Below are positions 4,435 through 6,526 of a stretch of DNA of 6,526 nt, in pieces. The stretch is from Nitriliruptoraceae bacterium (GTDB taxonomy: Bacteria; Actinomycetota; Nitriliruptoria; Nitriliruptorales; Nitriliruptoraceae). How positions within the stretch are numbered: the first letter of the stretch is position 1; every line of letters begins with the position of its first letter. The DNA lies in contig PWEU01000345.1 of the NCBI GenBank assembly GCA_003554005.1, forward strand, positions 1 through 6,526. Reading direction: 5' to 3'. The translations under genes were made by a program, and so were the position numbers. The notes under the pieces are model-generated. The model was given only the letters and a program-made list of their open reading frames with translations, was not told the origin of the DNA and did no database searches.

Positions 4435-6526
4435 GTGAGCCAACTCGAACAAGCCTTCCTTGCGTTCCTGGACGTCCCGTCACGCAGATGGCGGGACGAG
4501 TCCCGTGAGGAACGTGGCCGGTACTGGACCGGGCCGGGCAAGGACGGCCTTGAAGTCGCCTACACGCAGGTGCCGTCAGCGCCGACCGTCACCCAGGTCC
4601 GCAAACTCTGGTCCGAACGGCACGGACGCCGTGCCGCCCCGCTCCTGCTCGTGGCGGAGCACGACGGTCGGGCGTGGGTGTGCGGCCCGCTCGGGGACGA
4701 ACCGCCGGTCGTCGACCGTGACCTGTCACAGGCCGAGCGGCTCGCCGCGGCAGCACTCGGAGAGCCGTCACGCCACTTCGCGGTGCAGTTCCTTGCCCGC
4801 GCTCTGGACTCCGACCCGGACGACATCCCTGGCCTGCTCAACCGTGGGCTGCTTTCCTCCCACGAACTCAAGAACGGTGTCACGGCAAGGCCCGACTGGA
4901 CTACGGCGGTCGAGCGTGCACAGCCGCTACTACACAAGGCCGACCGAGACCTCGTCGAAGCCCTTGGGTTCGCGGTCGAGGACCGCCCGAAGCACGCCGT
5001 GCTACGCCTCGGGTCGAACGGGAACGCCCGTGCCGTCGCCGTGTTCCTGAACGAAACCGAGCAGCCCGACGCCCCCTCCGACCGGTACGACCGCCAGACC
5101 CCCGTCACGTACGCGTTGAACCAGGCGGAGAAGGACGGCCTGCCGTACGTGCTGGCGGTCCGTGGCGCGAACGTCCGGCTGTACTCCACGTCGACTTCCG
5201 GGGCTGTGGGGCAGCGGGGCCGGACCGAAACGTTCGTCGGGCTGGACCTGCCACTCCTCCCAACAGACATGGCCGGGTACCTCCCGTTGCTGTTCTCCGC
5301 CGACGCCCTCACCGACAGCGGCACGTTCGAACAGGTCGCGGAAGCGTCCGCGAACTTCGCGGTGGACCTGTCCGCACGGCTCCGCGAGCGGGTCTCCACG
5401 CAGGTTATCCCGCTGCTTGCGCGCGCCATCGCCAACCGCAAGGGCGCCGCGTCGGAGACCAAGGCAGACCTGGACGAGCACTACCGGGTTGCGGTCACCG
5501 TGCTGTTCCGACTGCTGTTCATCGCCTACGCCGAAGACTCCCGGCTCCTACCCGCGAACCACCCGGCCTACGCCCCCCACTCCCTGAAGGCGCTGGCCCG
5601 TTCCCAGGCTGATGCCATCAACGCCGGGCACGACCTCGGGTTCGACAACCCCCTCACCGAACAGGTCGAGCCCGACACCGACACGTCCTCCACGGACCTG
5701 TGGGACACCTGCCGCAACCTGTTCGTCGCGGTCGACAAAGGCCGTGAAGCGTGGGGCGTACCGGTGTACAACGGCGGGCTGTTCTCCACCGACGCCGCTG
5801 TCAACCCGGTCGGCCCCATCATCGACCGGCTACGGCTTACCAACGCCGAGGTCGGGCCCGCCCTCATCGCCCTGCTCGTCGACCAGACCCCGGACGGCAC
5901 CGTCGGCCCCATCGACTTCCGGTCGCTGTCAGTCCGCGAGTTCGGCACCATCTACGAAGGGCTACTCGAATCCGAACTGGCCCGTGCTGACACCGACCTG
6001 ACCCTCACCCGCGACAGCAAACGCGGTGACGTCTACACCCCCGCCACCGACTCCGATGACGTCGTTGTCGAAGCCGGAGGGGTGTACCTGCACAACAAGT
6101 CCGGGGCACGCAAAGCCTCCGGGTCATACTTCACCAAACCGTTCGCTGTGCAGCACCTCATCGACACCGCCGTCCTGCCCACCCTCGAAGAACACCTTGG
6201 GCGCGTCGCAGCACTGCTCGACGCAGGCGACGAGGTCGGCGCGTCCGACCTGCTGTTCGACTTCCGTGTGGCCGACATCGCCATGGGCTCCGGTCACTTC
6301 CTCACCGCCGTCGTGGACTCCCTCGAAGCCCGCTACGCCACGTTCCTCGCCGACCGGCCCATCCCACACGTCACCGCCATGCTGGAAACGCTACGCAGGG
6401 CCGCCCACAACAACCTTGGAGACCTCGCCGACACCGTCGACATCGAAACCTCGGCGCTGCTGCGACGGCTCATCGCCCGACGGTGCGTGTACGGCGTGGA
6501 CATCAACCCCATCTCCGTAGAACTCG
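4435..6526 (+). CDS. Large Eco57I-type adenine DNA methyltransferase, type IIG-like/defence (3' partial)
   Basis: The frame starts at GTG 4435 (VSQLEQAFLAFLDV) and stays open for 697 codons to the window edge, so the C-terminal part is missing. Whole proteins of this class are often well over 1,000 residues. Residues 1-165 resemble no domain I can name. Residues about 170-255 look like the nuclease/recognition fold at the N-terminus of type IIG enzymes (YALNQAEKDGLPYVLAVRG, then RLYS 248-251), but AVFLNETE (202-209) stands where an ExK would be expected. A helical middle includes VLFRLLFIAYAEDSRLLP (356-373) and REFGTIYEGLLE (501-512). The methyltransferase domain begins with SGSYFTK (562-568), then motif I DIAMGSGHF (614-622), which binds S-adenosylmethionine, and YGVDINPISVEL (686-697). 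The catalytic (N/D)PP(Y/F) motif would lie beyond the edge. Probable role: N6-adenine methylation in restriction-modification or a DISARM/BREX-like system. Family is secure; system type is not. Confidence 0.88.
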   Translation, partial: MSQLEQAFLAFLDVPSRRWRDESREERGRYWTGPGKDGLEVAYTQVPSAPTVTQVRKLWSERHGRRAAPLLLVAEHDGRAWVCGPLGDEPPVVDRDLSQAERLAAAALGEPSRHFAVQFLARALDSDPDDIPGLLNRGLLSSHELKNGVTARPDWTTAVERAQPLLHKADRDLVEALGFAVEDRPKHAVLRLGSNGNARAVAVFLNETEQPDAPSDRYDRQTPVTYALNQAEKDGLPYVLAVRGANVRLYSTSTSGAVGQRGRTETFVGLDLPLLPTDMAGYLPLLFSADALTDSGTFEQVAEASANFAVDLSARLRERVSTQVIPLLARAIANRKGAASETKADLDEHYRVAVTVLFRLLFIAYAEDSRLLPANHPAYAPHSLKALARSQADAINAGHDLGFDNPLTEQVEPDTDTSSTDLWDTCRNLFVAVDKGREAWGVPVYNGGLFSTDAAVNPVGPIIDRLRLTNAEVGPALIALLVDQTPDGTVGPIDFRSLSVREFGTIYEGLLESELARADTDLTLTRDSKRGDVYTPATDSDDVVVEAGGVYLHNKSGARKASGSYFTKPFAVQHLIDTAVLPTLEEHLGRVAALLDAGDEVGASDLLFDFRVADIAMGSGHFLTAVVDSLEARYATFLADRPIPHVTAMLETLRRAAHNNLGDLADTVDIETSALLRRLIARRCVYGVDINPISVEL

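Noticed and set aside
4560..5462. 300-residue open frame on the minus strand
   Set aside because: Ser/Arg-rich shadow of the methyltransferase, whose + strand frame is uninterrupted for 697 codons and carries clear family motifs.

Overview
The window is high-GC DNA with strongly G/C-biased third codon positions, tRNA genes that do not encode their CCA ends, and protein families common in high-GC Gram-positive bacteria. It most likely comes from an actinomycete (Actinomycetota). I cannot name the genus.

Left part (1-891), core-like chromosome. The 3' part of a gene on the + strand opens with seven perfect copies of a 15-bp repeat encoding Ala-Asp-Glu-His-Val. It continues through an acidic Ala/Pro-rich linker into a C-terminal response-regulator receiver domain with no output domain after it. 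A tRNA-His (GUG) and a tRNA-Lys (CUU) follow on the same strand. A plausible promoter for tRNA-His overlaps the stop codon of the receiver gene, and a strong hairpin lies where the transcript would begin.

Middle part (892-4349), a probable mobile element. A 208-bp gene-free stretch holds three strong palindromes: a 61-bp extended hairpin, a 9-bp-stem hairpin and a 20-bp perfect palindrome. They separate the + strand tRNAs from a minus-strand two-gene unit. That unit is a tyrosine-recombinase-like protein that seems to have lost most of its catalytic residues, coupled by an ATGA overlap to a DDE transposase. A short gene for a four-cysteine zinc-finger protein is read divergently from it across a 74-bp shared promoter region. 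No terminal inverted repeats or target duplication could be fixed by eye, so the element's ends are not known.

Right part (4350-6526), a probable defence locus. A long + strand gene starts with GTG at 4435 and runs off the window after 697 codons. It is the N-terminal part of a large Eco57I-type adenine DNA methyltransferase: a degenerate nuclease-like N-terminal region, a helical middle, then SAM-binding motif I and the following acidic-loop motif just before the window ends. It fits a type IIG-like restriction-modification or phage-defence methylase.

Taken together, this looks like a tRNA-adjacent accessory region in which an unusual recombinase-like plus DDE transposon sits beside a restriction or defence gene. 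The most interesting feature is the coupling of an apparently inactive tyrosine recombinase fold with a DDE transposase and a divergent zinc-finger gene.
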